Origin: Pectobacterium polaris
Lineage (GTDB): Bacteria; Pseudomonadota; Gammaproteobacteria; Enterobacterales; Enterobacteriaceae
NCBI RefSeq assembly: GCF_002307355.1
Contig: NZ_CP017481.1
Coordinates: 2,480,001 to 2,544,000, forward strand
DNA length: 64,000 nucleotides
Direction of reading: 5' to 3'
The notes below the pieces were generated by a model, which ran no database searches, was not told the DNA's origin, and saw only the letters and a list, made by a program, of their open reading frames with translations. The position numbers were made by a program, and so were the translations under genes. This document shows positions 28,746 through 37,031 of this stretch, piece by piece (the first letter of the stretch is position 1; each line of letters begins with the position of its first letter).

Positions 28746-29384
28746 CTACTCGGCAGCGTAGCCCTGCGGCGGGATGCGAATGCTGTCCAGCCAGGCTTCA
28801 TTATCCCGCATCACCAGCCTGCCGTTCAGGAACCAGTTAATGACCATCGGATAAATCGTGTGCTCGTGCGTCTTCACGCGCTCGCTCAGGCTTTCTTCCG
28901 TGTCGTCACTGAATACAGGTACCTTCGCTTGCAGAATCAGTGGGCCGCCGTCCAGTTCATCGGTGACGAAATGGACGGATGTCCCATGTTCCCGATCGCC
29001 ATTTTCCAGCGCCTTGCGGTGCGTATGCAGGCCGGGATACTTGGGCAGCAGGGAAGGGTGAATGTTCAGCATTTTGCCAGCAAACTGGGCAACAAATTCC
29101 GGGCTGAGAATCCGCATGTAGCCTGCCAAGATCACCAGCGCGGGTTCATATTGCTCAATTTCGTTTGCCAGTGCGGCATCAAATGCAGCACGGTCGGCAA
29201 AGTCTTCAGGGTTCAGGACGCACGTAGGAATATTCGCATTCTGTGCGCGTTCTAGCCCGTAAGCCTCCGCATTATTACTGAATACGGCAACGATCTTTCC
29301 TTTAAGGCGTCCGTTCTTACAGGCGTCAATTAACGCCTGCAAGTTGCTTCCATGACCTGAAATCAGAACAACGATGTTTTTCAT
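28746..29384 (-). CDS. purN: Phosphoribosylglycinamide formyltransferase PurN
   Basis: Transfers formyl from 10-formyl-tetrahydrofolate to GAR in purine synthesis (212 aa). The N-terminal phosphate-binding LISGHGSNLQAL, catalytic Asn/His in LNIHPSLLPKYPGLHTH and Asp in VTDELDGG are intact. Its ATG shares one base with the purM stop, so the two are translationally coupled as in E. coli. Confidence 0.97.
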   Translation of the reverse strand: MKNIVVLISGHGSNLQALIDACKNGRLKGKIVAVFSNNAEAYGLERAQNANIPTCVLNPEDFADRAAFDAALANEIEQYEPALVILAGYMRILSPEFVAQFAGKMLNIHPSLLPKYPGLHTHRKALENGDREHGTSVHFVTDELDGGPLILQAKVPVFSDDTEESLSERVKTHEHTIYPMVINWFLNGRLVMRDNEAWLDSIRIPPQGYAAE

Positions 29385-30421
29385 CAGTTAATAACCACTG
29401 CGTCTCCGGCATCGGTTTGAGTAATGACGCCGATTTTCCATGCGTTTTCGCCGCTGCTGTTCAGTAATGCAACGGCCTCGTCTGCCTGGTCTGCTGGCAG
29501 TGCGATGATCATACCAACACCGCAGTTGAAAGTACGATACATTTCGTGGCGGCTGACATTACCAGCCTGTTGCAGCCAGTTGAAAACGGCAGGCCATTGC
29601 CAGCTGGATTCGTCGATCGTTGCCTGCATGCCTTCTGGCAGCACGCGTGGGATATTTTCCCAGAAGCCACCGCCAGTCAGGTGAGAAATCGCGTGGACAT
29701 CAACTTTCTCAATCAGGGAAAGTATGGATTTCACGTAGATTTTGGTTGGGGCCAGCAGGTGATCGGCCAGTGACTTGCCTTCCAGCTCGAACTGCTCTGG
29801 ATCGGTCTTGCTGACTTCAAGCACTTTGCGCACCAGCGAATAGCCGTTTGAGTGCGGGCCACTGGAAGCAAGGGCAACCAGAACATCGCCGTTCTGCACT
29901 TTGCTGCCGTCAATAATTTCTGATTTTTCTACGACACCGACGCAGAAGCCGGCAACGTCGTAGTCTTCGCCGTGATACATCCCCGGCATTTCGGCGGTTT
30001 CGCCACCGACCAGCGCACAGCCTGATTGCTTACAGCCTTCCGCGATACCAGTAATCACGCTGGCAGCGGTGTCAACATCCAGCTTGCCCGTGGCGTAATA
30101 GTCGAGGAAGAACAGCGGCTCAGCGCCCTGAACGACCAGGTCGTTCACGCACATTGCAACCAAGTCGATACCAATCGTATCGTGGCGTTTCAGGTCCATC
30201 GCCAGGCGCAGTTTGGTGCCGACTCCGTCAGTGCCGGAAACCAGAATCGGTTCGCGGTATTTTTGCGGTAAGGCGCACAAGGCACCGAAACCACCCAATC
30301 CACCCATAACTTCCGGGCGACGGGTCTGTTTCACTACACCTTTGATACGGTCTACCAATGCATTACCCGCATCGATATCCACGCCTGCGTCTTTATAGCT
30401 GAGAGAGGTTTTGTCGGTCAC
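29384..30421 (-). CDS. purM: Phosphoribosylformylglycinamidine cyclo-ligase PurM
   Basis: ATP-dependent synthesis of aminoimidazole ribonucleotide (345 aa). The start is the GTG at 30421 ([20 protein letters not shown]), matching E. coli, with GGGGA 7 bases upstream; the open frame continues upstream but without homology. Motifs include [19 protein letters not shown] and the ATP/Mg-binding [12 protein letters not shown]. It is divergent from upp, with a PurR box in the gap. Confidence 0.97.
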   Translation of the reverse strand: MTDKTSLSYKDAGVDIDAGNALVDRIKGVVKQTRRPEVMGGLGGFGALCALPQKYREPILVSGTDGVGTKLRLAMDLKRHDTIGIDLVAMCVNDLVVQGAEPLFFLDYYATGKLDVDTAASVITGIAEGCKQSGCALVGGETAEMPGMYHGEDYDVAGFCVGVVEKSEIIDGSKVQNGDVLVALASSGPHSNGYSLVRKVLEVSKTDPEQFELEGKSLADHLLAPTKIYVKSILSLIEKVDVHAISHLTGGGFWENIPRVLPEGMQATIDESSWQWPAVFNWLQQAGNVSRHEMYRTFNCGVGMIIALPADQADEAVALLNSSGENAWKIGVITQTDAGDAVVIN

Positions 30422-30502
30422 TGCTGAGTCCCCACGAAGGTTACGATTTGTATTCAGAAAACACGTTGTGGTAAAAATAATGCGCGCTAATTCTAACAGT
30501 GT

Positions 30503-30518
30503 AGGCAATCGTTTGCGA
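30503..30518 (-). promoter_or_regulatory. PurR operator upstream of purM
   Basis: Minus-strand TCGCAAACGATTGCCT matches 13 of 16 positions of the PurR palindrome ACGCAAACGTTTGCGT. It lies 82 bases before the purM start. Confidence 0.78.
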
Positions 30519-30620
30519 GTGATGAGTCATCGGCTGGCTATTTTTCGTTAATGGCGACAATTTCTCTGCTCGGTTGATCTGGATCAGGCTTAATCATATG
30601 GCGCTAAGTAAAAAAGGCGG

Positions 30621-30641
30621 TATAATCCCGCGATTTTTTTT
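30621..30641 (+). promoter_or_regulatory. upp promoter -10 and G-A-T8 initially transcribed region
   Basis: A perfect TATAAT (30621-30626) is followed after 5 bases by GA and eight T (30632-30641). E. coli upp begins GATTTTTTTTG and is controlled by UTP-sensitive start-site choice with reiterative transcription; the same layout here suggests the same control. The -35 region is poor. Confidence 0.75.
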
Positions 30642-30712
30642 ACGACGGGCTCTCGTGCCCGCCGCCCTGCGGGCCGCCGCAAGCGGTGTTTAAAAACGCG
30701 CTTGGCGTTTTT
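30642..30712 (+). repeat. Four-hairpin dispersed repeat, copy B (upp leader)
   Basis: H1 30647-30660 (GGGC/GCCC), H2 30664-30674 (GCCC/GGGC), H3 30675-30688 (CGCCGC/GCGGTG with one G-T pair), H4 30692-30712 (AAAAACGC/GCGTTTTT). It fills the leader between the start region and the upp ribosome site; H4 with its T run resembles an intrinsic terminator 30 bases before the start codon. Confidence 0.85.
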
Positions 30713-30742
30713 GTCCGTCCACTAGCCGATGGGGAGATAATG

Positions 30743-31369
30743 ATGAAGATCGTCGAGGTGAAACACCCACTCGTCAAACACAAACTGGGTTTGATGCGTG
30801 AGAACGATATTAGTACCAAGCGTTTTCGTGAGCTGGCTTCCGAAGTGGGAAGTTTGCTGACTTACGAAGCGACGGCTGACCTGGCAACCGAAAAAGTCAC
30901 CATTGATGGCTGGTGCGGTCCGGTTGAAGTCGATCAGATCAAAGGCAAGAAAATTACCGTCGTACCGATTCTGCGTGCAGGGTTGGGGATGATGGATGGC
31001 GTGCTGGAAAATGTCCCTAGCGCGCGTATCAGCGTTGTCGGCATCTACCGTGATGAAGAGACGCTGGAGCCTGTTCCTTATTTCCAGAAGCTGGTTTCCA
31101 ATATCGAAGAGCGCATGGCGCTGGTTGTTGACCCTATGCTGGCAACCGGTGGTTCAATGATCGCGACGATCGACCTGCTGAAAAAAGCGGGTTGTCACAG
31201 CATTAAGGTGCTGGTGTTGGTCGCAGCGCCAGAAGGGATTGCCGCACTGGAAAAAGCCCACCCAGATGTCGAGCTTTACACGGCATCCATCGATAAAGGC
31301 CTCAACGAGCAGGGTTACATCATGCCGGGCCTGGGTGATGCGGGCGATAAAATATTTGGTACCAAATAA
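30743..31369 (+). CDS. upp: Uracil phosphoribosyltransferase Upp
   Basis: Salvages uracil with PRPP to UMP (208 aa, as in E. coli). The PRPP loop is [15 protein letters not shown] and the uracil-binding C-terminus [13 protein letters not shown]. The ATG at 30743 ([10 protein letters not shown]) has GGGGAG upstream; an ATG one codon earlier is adjacent, and the longer open frame runs through the hairpin repeat and is not coding. It is followed by a terminator and uraA. Confidence 0.98.
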   Translation: MKIVEVKHPLVKHKLGLMRENDISTKRFRELASEVGSLLTYEATADLATEKVTIDGWCGPVEVDQIKGKKITVVPILRAGLGMMDGVLENVPSARISVVGIYRDEETLEPVPYFQKLVSNIEERMALVVDPMLATGGSMIATIDLLKKAGCHSIKVLVLVAAPEGIAALEKAHPDVELYTASIDKGLNEQGYIMPGLGDAGDKIFGTK

Positions 31370-31374
31370 CAGGT

Positions 31375-31402
31375 AAGCCGACTTGATAGTCGGCTTTTTT
31401 TT
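31375..31402 (+). terminator. Terminator or attenuator between upp and uraA
   Basis: Perfect 9-bp stem AAGCCGACT/AGTCGGCTT extended by T to 31402, right after the upp stop. Transcription of uraA must read through it or start anew in 31403-31585. Confidence 0.88.
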
Positions 31403-31585
31403 GGCGTAAACCTAAGTATTTCCTATGGTGCGCCACAGCCTGTGTTACGTCACACGCGGTTCTTTTATACATCAGCAGTCAATATGATCCTGCTTCACTA
31501 CGGTGGGGCGGGATGCGTCTGGCTGTCATAAGAAGTGCGGGTCTACCTGCACACATAAATAGCAACACTACAGAGGATATTGAAG

Positions 31586-32875
31586 ATGACTCGTCGCGCC
31601 ATCGGGGTAAGTGAACGACCACCCTTGTTACAAACCATCCCGTTGAGTTTCCAGCATCTGTTCGCGATGTTTGGCGCTACCGTTCTGGTGCCCATTCTGT
31701 TCAAGATCAATCCGGCCACCGTACTGTTATTCAACGGTGTGGGGACGCTGCTTTATTTATTCATTTGTAAGGGCAAAATCCCGGCGTATTTGGGATCGAG
31801 CTTCGCGTTTATTTCCCCTGTTTTACTGCTGTTGCCGCTGGGGTATGAAGTCGCGCTGGGTGGTTTCATTATGTGCGGCGTGTTGTTCTGTCTGGTGGCG
31901 CTGATTGTTAAGAAAGCGGGCACCGGCTGGCTGAATGTGCTGTTTCCGCCTGCGGCGATGGGGGCGATTGTCGCCGTTATCGGCCTTGAACTGGCGGGTG
32001 TTGCGGCGGGAATGGCTGGACTGTTGCCTGCCGATGGCGCCTCTGTCGATTCTACTGCCGTGACGATTTCACTGGCGACGCTGGCGATCACCATTCTGGG
32101 CTCGGTGCTGTTTCGCGGTTTTCTGGCGATCATCCCGATTCTGATTGGGGTACTGGCTGGCTATGCGCTGTCGTTCGTGCTGGGTGTGGTTGACTTGACT
32201 CCGATTCGTGAAGCGCACTGGTTCGCGATGCCAACATTCTATACGCCACGTTTTGAGTGGTTTGCCATTCTGGCGATTTTGCCTGCGGCGCTGGTGGTGA
32301 TTGCGGAACACGTTGGTCACCTGGTGGTGACGGCGAATATCGTGAAGAAAGACTTGATGCGTGAACCGGGGCTGCACCGCTCCATGTTTGCCAACGGCAT
32401 TTCTACCGTGCTGTCCGGCTTCTTTGGTTCTACGCCGAACACAACCTACGGCGAAAATATCGGCGTGCTGGCGATTACCAAAGTGTACAGCACCTGGGTG
32501 ATCGGTGGTGCGGCGATCCTGGCGATTCTGCTCTCCTGCGTGGGTAAACTGGCGGCGGCGATTCAGGCTGTGCCGGTTCCTGTTATGGGCGGCGTGTCGC
32601 TGCTGCTGTACGGCGTAATTGGTGCATCCGGTATTCGCGTGCTGATTGAATCCAAAGTTGATTACAACAAAGCGCAAAACCTGATCCTGACTTCCGTGAT
32701 TCTGATCATTGGCGTCAGCGGCGCGAAAGTGCATTTGGGCTCGACCGAACTGAAAGGCATGGCGCTGGCGACGGTTGTCGGTATCGGCATGAGTCTGGTG
32801 TTTAAGGTCATCAGCCTGTTCCGCAAAGAGGAAGAGATCCTCGATGCGCCGGAAGAGAACGACGCGCGTTCATAA
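31586..32875 (+). CDS. uraA: Uracil permease UraA
   Basis: Uracil:proton symporter of the NCS2 family (429 aa), inner membrane, 14 transmembrane segments. It starts MTRRAIGVSERPPLLQTIP at the ATG 31586, with GAGG 11 bases before. Substrate-site Glu residues lie in VIAEHVGHLV and NTTYGENIGV, and the NCS2 motif FFGSTPNTTYGENIGV is intact. It works with Upp in uracil uptake and salvage. Confidence 0.97.
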   Translation: MTRRAIGVSERPPLLQTIPLSFQHLFAMFGATVLVPILFKINPATVLLFNGVGTLLYLFICKGKIPAYLGSSFAFISPVLLLLPLGYEVALGGFIMCGVLFCLVALIVKKAGTGWLNVLFPPAAMGAIVAVIGLELAGVAAGMAGLLPADGASVDSTAVTISLATLAITILGSVLFRGFLAIIPILIGVLAGYALSFVLGVVDLTPIREAHWFAMPTFYTPRFEWFAILAILPAALVVIAEHVGHLVVTANIVKKDLMREPGLHRSMFANGISTVLSGFFGSTPNTTYGENIGVLAITKVYSTWVIGGAAILAILLSCVGKLAAAIQAVPVPVMGGVSLLLYGVIGASGIRVLIESKVDYNKAQNLILTSVILIIGVSGAKVHLGSTELKGMALATVVGIGMSLVFKVISLFRKEEEILDAPEENDARS

Positions 32876-32887
32876 CCGCGTCATTCC

Positions 32888-32926
32888 CCCCTGTTGAGGC
32901 CGTGCGTATCGCGTCCTCAACAGGGG
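32888..32926. terminator. Long hairpin after uraA
   Basis: Perfect 12-bp stem CCCCTGTTGAGG/CCTCAACAGGGG, 12 bases after the uraA stop; no T run follows, so it may protect the mRNA end or terminate weakly. Confidence 0.6.
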
Positions 32927-32981
32927 CCGGTTTCTGTGATAAACTCGATCCGATTTCCTGCCCGTTTTGCTTGAGGTGATT

Positions 32982-33683
32982 CTGAACACGCCGGCACAGC
33001 TTTCATTGCCACTCTACTTACCCGATGACGAAACATTTGCCAGTTTCTATCCGGGTGAAAACGCGTCTCTTCTTGCCGCCGTCAATAATGCTTTGTATCA
33101 AGAGCATGGTAGCTACATCTATTTCTGGTCACGCGAAGGGGGCGGGCGCAGCCATCTGCTGCATGCTGCCTGCGCCGAATTGTCGCGTCAGGAACGCGCG
33201 GTGGGCTATGTGCCGCTGGATAAACGTGCCTACTTTGTACCAGATGTGCTGGAAGGGATGGAGCAACTGGCGCTGGTGTGTATCGATAATATTGAATCTA
33301 TCGCGGGCGATGAAGAGTGGGAAATGGCGGTGTTTAATCTGTATAACCGCATTCAGGAAACAGGGCGTGCACTGCTGTTGATTACCGGCGATCGTCCGCC
33401 GCGCCAGCTGAATTTACGCCTGCCCGATCTGGCTTCTCGCCTCGATTGGGGACAAATCTACAAGCTGCAACCGTTGTCGGATGACGAAAAAGGGGAAGCG
33501 CTACAGCTGCGTGCCAGACTGCGCGGGTTCGAATTGCCGGAAGACGTCAGCCGTTTTCTGCTTAAGCGTCTGGATCGGGAAATGCGTACGTTATTTATGA
33601 CGCTCGATCAGCTCGACCATGCTTCCATCACTGCACAGCGCAAGCTGACCATTCCTTTTGTGAAAGAGATCCTCGGGCTGTAA
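32982..33683 (+). CDS. hda: DnaA regulatory inactivator Hda
   Basis: AAA-type protein (233 aa) that, with the DNA-loaded sliding clamp, stimulates ATP hydrolysis by DnaA. The N-terminal clamp-binding motif is QLSLPL; the AAA part has a P-loop-like [12 protein letters not shown], sensor-like [10 protein letters not shown] and arginine-finger region LASRLDWG. I place the start at CTG 32982: the homologous protein begins [14 protein letters not shown] lies 5 bases upstream, no ATG exists, and a CUG start has been reported for E. coli hda. GTG 32976 or TTG 32967 are alternatives. Confidence 0.92.
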   Translation: MNTPAQLSLPLYLPDDETFASFYPGENASLLAAVNNALYQEHGSYIYFWSREGGGRSHLLHAACAELSRQERAVGYVPLDKRAYFVPDVLEGMEQLALVCIDNIESIAGDEEWEMAVFNLYNRIQETGRALLLITGDRPPRQLNLRLPDLASRLDWGQIYKLQPLSDDEKGEALQLRARLRGFELPEDVSRFLLKRLDREMRTLFMTLDQLDHASITAQRKLTIPFVKEILGL

Positions 33684-33685
33684 TT

Positions 33686-33708
33686 GACGATCTTTAATAA
33701 AGGTCGTC
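33686..33708. terminator. Hairpin between hda and yfgD
   Basis: A 10-bp stem GACGATCTTT/AAAGGTCGTC with one mismatch that can pair as G-T, in the convergent gap. Confidence 0.5.
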
Positions 33709-33720
33709 GTTGAGGATCAC

Positions 33721-34089
33721 TTACAGCGACAGTATTTCTAGCACCTGTTCCGGCGGACGGCCGATTCGAGCCTGACCCTGTGCCACGACGATGGGGCGCT
33801 CGATGAGCTTCGGATTATCGATCATCGCCTGAATCAGCTGCGCTTCCGTTATTGCAGCGTCGGACAGCCCCAACTGCTGATAAATCTCTTCTTTGGTTCT
33901 CATCAATTCGCGCGCGCTAGTAAAGCCCAACTGCTTGATAAGCTGAGCCAGCGTCGCGGCATCGGGCGGCGTGTCGAGATAGAGCACGACGTCGGGCGTA
34001 ATATTATGTTCCTGTAGCAGCGCCAGCGTTTCACGGCTTTTGGAGCAGCGCGGGTTGTGGTAAATCGTCACGGATGTTTGGGGTGTCAT
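33721..34089 (-). CDS. yfgD: ArsC-family reductase YfgD
   Basis: Thioredoxin-fold arsenate-reductase-like protein (122 aa; E. coli YfgD 119). The catalytic Cys lies in YHNPRCSKSRETL, and the Arg-rich C-terminal GQARIGRPPEQVLEIL is as in glutaredoxin-dependent ArsC. Of two ATGs, 34089 has the better spacing (8) to AAGGAG; 34095 has only about one base. No ars genes are near; the bepA-yfgD pair next to hda matches E. coli. Confidence 0.9.
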   Translation of the reverse strand: MTPQTSVTIYHNPRCSKSRETLALLQEHNITPDVVLYLDTPPDAATLAQLIKQLGFTSARELMRTKEEIYQQLGLSDAAITEAQLIQAMIDNPKLIERPIVVAQGQARIGRPPEQVLEILSL

Positions 34090-34103
34090 CGTCATGCTCC
34101 TTA

Positions 34104-35567
34104 TCAGGATTTCTGGTACTGGCGGAAGCGCTGCTGCAACTGGCGAAGCTGGTCGATGCGGGCGTCGTAACGCGCCTGTTCCAGACTCCCCAATTTAACC
34201 AGTGAACTCGCGTTGCTCAGTAACCGAATCGATTGATCGAGCTGACCGCTGAGGGCCAGACTTTCCGCTCGCGCGGCCAGTTCTTCTGCCCGCTGTCCTT
34301 GTGCTGCTGCGGCTTGTGCCAGCAGATCCCAGCCGTTCGAATCGTCAGGGTGCGCGTAGGTGTAGCGATACAGTATTTTACTGGCAGCAGCAGGCTGTTT
34401 CCCTTCCACATAGGCATTCGCCAGATTAAGCTGAAGTACCGGGTTCGCCTGCATTCCCGGCACGTTTTGTAAGCGTGCGATAGCCTGTGTCGCGCGACTT
34501 TGTCCTATATCGATATCCGTCATCATATCCAGAAACCACGGATTTTCAGGCGCGCTGCTTAGCAGCGGTTGCAGCACATTACGCGCCTCATCGTACTTCT
34601 TCGCCTGATAAAGCTGGATCGCGCGGCCATATTTCGCAGCCAGTTGCTCCCGCACGTTGCCTTTTTCCCACTGCTCCAGCAGATCGTTGCTCAGCGGACG
34701 CTCCGGTGAGCCATACATACCAAAGGTGCGTATTTTGGCGAACAGGAAATCCTGAGAAGATTGTACCGGCGTGGAGCGCATCTGGTTGGCGCGGTTGCGG
34801 GCATCGGACAGGCGACTTTCCGGCAATGGGTGAGTCAGTAACATTTCCGGCGGTCTGGAGGCATAGCGAGATTGATCCGCCAGCTTTTGCAGGAAATTCG
34901 GCATGGCCTGCGGATCAAAGCCCGCGCGCTGCAACACCTGAATACCGATACGGTCTGCTTCCTGTTCATTTGACTGTGTGAACGTAATCATGCCTTGCTG
35001 TGCGCCCGCCAGCGTACCGCTGAGCGCCGCCATCCCCAACTGTGGGTTGGCCATCGCCAGCAGAATAGAACCGAGCGCGCCGACCCAGGTGAGCGGGGCG
35101 CTACGCTGCTGTGATTCCATGCTGCGCGCCAGATGGCGCTGGGTAACGTGAGAGATTTCATGTGCCAGCACCGAGGCCAGCTCGCTTTCGCTGTCGGCAT
35201 AGCGGAACAGCGCGGAATGCAGCACCACGTTGCCGCCGAAGAAGGCGAAGGCGTTGATGTCGTCATTGCGGATCAGATAAAAATGGAACGGCGTACGCAC
35301 TGAATCGGCCTGTTTGACCAATCTGTTGCCGAGCTGGTTAATGTAATTGGACAGCAGCGGATCGTTGATAAGCGGCGCACCAGCCCGCAACTGGCGGACG
35401 TAAAAATCGCCCATTGCCAGTTCCTGATTGATACTGAGCGTACCGCCCGCGGTGGTGCCGATATCCGGCAGCCGATCCTGCGTGTCGGCCTGAGCAGGAA
35501 GCAGGTTGCCAGCCAGTAATGCCCCAAACAGGACGGACATGACCGTTTTTCTTAACCGAATAGACAT
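34104..35567 (-). CDS. bepA: Periplasmic beta-barrel assembly protease BepA
   Basis: Zinc metallopeptidase/chaperone (487 aa, as in E. coli) that promotes LptD maturation and degrades stalled outer-membrane proteins. After a signal peptide ([20 protein letters not shown]...) the M48 domain has HEISH at residues 136-140 and the third ligand Glu in [10 protein letters not shown]-terminal TPR helices run from about residue 310. The ATG at 35567 gives the family length; an in-frame TTG seven codons upstream is the alternative. It is 14 bases before yfgD on the same strand. Confidence 0.96.
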   Translation of the reverse strand: MSIRLRKTVMSVLFGALLAGNLLPAQADTQDRLPDIGTTAGGTLSINQELAMGDFYVRQLRAGAPLINDPLLSNYINQLGNRLVKQADSVRTPFHFYLIRNDDINAFAFFGGNVVLHSALFRYADSESELASVLAHEISHVTQRHLARSMESQQRSAPLTWVGALGSILLAMANPQLGMAALSGTLAGAQQGMITFTQSNEQEADRIGIQVLQRAGFDPQAMPNFLQKLADQSRYASRPPEMLLTHPLPESRLSDARNRANQMRSTPVQSSQDFLFAKIRTFGMYGSPERPLSNDLLEQWEKGNVREQLAAKYGRAIQLYQAKKYDEARNVLQPLLSSAPENPWFLDMMTDIDIGQSRATQAIARLQNVPGMQANPVLQLNLANAYVEGKQPAAASKILYRYTYAHPDDSNGWDLLAQAAAAQGQRAEELAARAESLALSGQLDQSIRLLSNASSLVKLGSLEQARYDARIDQLRQLQQRFRQYQKS

Positions 35568-35687
35568 AACGGAAGATAACCTTATCAACAGCTAACGTGA
35601 AAACATTCTGCTGACTATCTTAGCCAGCGATGGCAGACAAAGAAATGCCCGAGCGGGAAAAACGTGGAGAAGAGAGAGAAAGGCAGG

Positions 35688-35714
35688 AAAAACCGGCACG
35701 TATGACGGTGCCGG
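35688..35714 (-). terminator. Intrinsic terminator of bcp
   Basis: Stem CCGGCAC/GTGCCGG followed by five T on the minus strand, 22 bases after the bcp stop. Confidence 0.8.
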
Positions 35715-35736
35715 TGGACGAACTGAAAACCGCGAA

Positions 35737-36204
35737 TCAGGCGCTTTTCAGATAATCGAGAACGATGTCATGGTGGTTGCTGGTTTTGAAGTCGTCAAAC
35801 ACCTTCTCCACCTTGCCATTTTCATCGATCAGGAAGCTGATGCGATGAATACCGTCATAGGTTTTCCCCATGAAGGTTTTTTCTCCCCAAACGCCAAATC
35901 CTTCTGAAACCTGATGATCCTCATCAGAAAGCAGCGTGAAATTTAAGACTTCTTTCTCGACGAAGCGGGACAGTTTTTCTGATTTGTCCGTGCTAATACC
36001 GAGAACTTCAACGCCATGTTTTTTCAAATCGTCCATATTATCGCGCAGGCCGCAAGCCTGAACGGTGCATCCTGGCGTCATCGCTTTAGGGTAGAAATAC
36101 ACCAACACTTTCTGTCCCTGGAAGTCGGTTAAATTTACTTGTTCGCCATCTTGGTCGGGCAAGCTAAATTTCGGTGCGATATCACCGGCTTTCAGTGTGT
36201 TCAT
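35737..36204 (-). CDS. bcp: Thioredoxin-dependent thiol peroxidase Bcp
   Basis: Atypical 2-Cys peroxiredoxin (155 aa) reducing hydrogen and lipid peroxides. The peroxidatic Cys is in YPKAMTPGCTVQACGLRD and the resolving Cys lies five residues on in the same motif. The ATG at 36204 has GGAG 7 bases upstream; a GTG precedes it by one codon. It follows gcvR by 75 bases on the same strand, as in E. coli. Confidence 0.97.
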   Translation of the reverse strand: MNTLKAGDIAPKFSLPDQDGEQVNLTDFQGQKVLVYFYPKAMTPGCTVQACGLRDNMDDLKKHGVEVLGISTDKSEKLSRFVEKEVLNFTLLSDEDHQVSEGFGVWGEKTFMGKTYDGIHRISFLIDENGKVEKVFDDFKTSNHHDIVLDYLKSA

Positions 36205-36279
36205 CACGACTCTCCGTCTTGTTTCTCTTCATGCTGTGGATATACCCATGCTATTTGCAATAATAATGGCAACGTTATG

Positions 36280-36831
36280 CTATTGGGCATAGTTAACGAC
36301 GCTAATACTGCCTTGTGCGTGCAATTCTGTACATAGCTGATGAAAGGCTGGCTCAATAATTGAGCTATCAAGCGTGGTCGAACTGTGTGCGGCAATCTGA
36401 ATATACAGCTGCGGCGGCTTGTCACCTTCGGCGGGCTGGGTTTTTGAAACCAGCTCAGCAATGTTTAACTGGTGAGAATCGAACAAATCGGTAAAACGCT
36501 CGATGATGTGAGGAGAGTCGGCAACGTCAACCTTCACCCAGACGGTAGAAGGTGTTGGCTGGCTGGCCTGCGACTCTGTCCGCTTCATCACGATCAGCAA
36601 ATCCATCTCCGCGCCTTTCAGCGGCAGGGTTGATTCAATCAGCGTTATCGCGTTCCAACTGCCGGACAGTAGCATAATGAAAGTGAACTCTTTGCCCAGC
36701 ATAGCAAGACGGCTATCTTCGATGTTGCAGCCACAGCTACTGACGTGGCGGGTAATCGCATTGACAATACCGGGGCGATCAACCCCCAGCGCGGTAATAA
36801 CCAGATAGTGTTCTTGTGAGCTTGGCAACAT
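36280..36831 (-). CDS. gcvR: Glycine cleavage regulator GcvR
   Basis: Regulatory protein (183 aa) with two ACT domains that binds GcvA and represses the gcv operon in the absence of glycine. ACT 1 begins HYLVITALGVDRPGIVNAIT, ACT 2 VWVKVDVADSPHIIERFTDLF. The ATG at 36831 has AGGAAG 5 bases upstream and matches the E. coli start. A four-hairpin repeat lies in sense orientation in its leader. Confidence 0.95.
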   Translation of the reverse strand: MLPSSQEHYLVITALGVDRPGIVNAITRHVSSCGCNIEDSRLAMLGKEFTFIMLLSGSWNAITLIESTLPLKGAEMDLLIVMKRTESQASQPTPSTVWVKVDVADSPHIIERFTDLFDSHQLNIAELVSKTQPAEGDKPPQLYIQIAAHSSTTLDSSIIEPAFHQLCTELHAQGSISVVNYAQ

Positions 36832-36874
36832 CGTGCTTCCTGTCTTTTTTCCCATTAATCACATGGTAAACATA

Positions 36875-36945
36875 AAAAATTGCCTGGAGCAATTTTTAAC
36901 GCCGCTTGCGGTGGCCCGAAGGGCGGCGGACAGGGATAGTCCGCC
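36875..36945 (-). repeat. Four-hairpin dispersed repeat, copy C (gcvR leader)
   Basis: Read on the minus strand: H1 36945-36925 (GGCGGAC/GTCCGCC), H2 36924-36914 (GCCC/GGGC), H3 36911-36902 (CCGC/GCGG), H4 36897-36875 (AAAAATTGC/GCAATTTTT plus an extra T). H4 is terminator-like and ends 43 bases before the gcvR ATG. Confidence 0.85.
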
Positions 36946-36953
36946 GTAAAAAA

Positions 36954-36982
36954 CTGGAGCAATTTTTAACGCCGCTTGCGGT
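36954..36982 (-). repeat. Partial tandem copy C' of the hairpin repeat
   Basis: 29 bases identical to 36884-36912 (part of H4 plus H3), displaced by exactly 70 bases, so one repeat unit was duplicated and then lost its H1 and H2. Confidence 0.85.
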
Positions 36983-37031
36983 ATATCAGACAATATTTCG
37001 TGATTGTGGGCATTCCGCGCTAAGGTAAGCG

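Noticed and set aside
30686..30742. Longer upp start adding 19 residues
   Set aside because: The added codons lie in the hairpin repeat; the family start MKIVEV has its own ribosome site.
31441..31456. A CRP-like palindrome TGTGT-TACG-TCACA upstream of uraA
   Set aside because: The half-sites are 4 bases apart instead of 6, and no promoter fits it.
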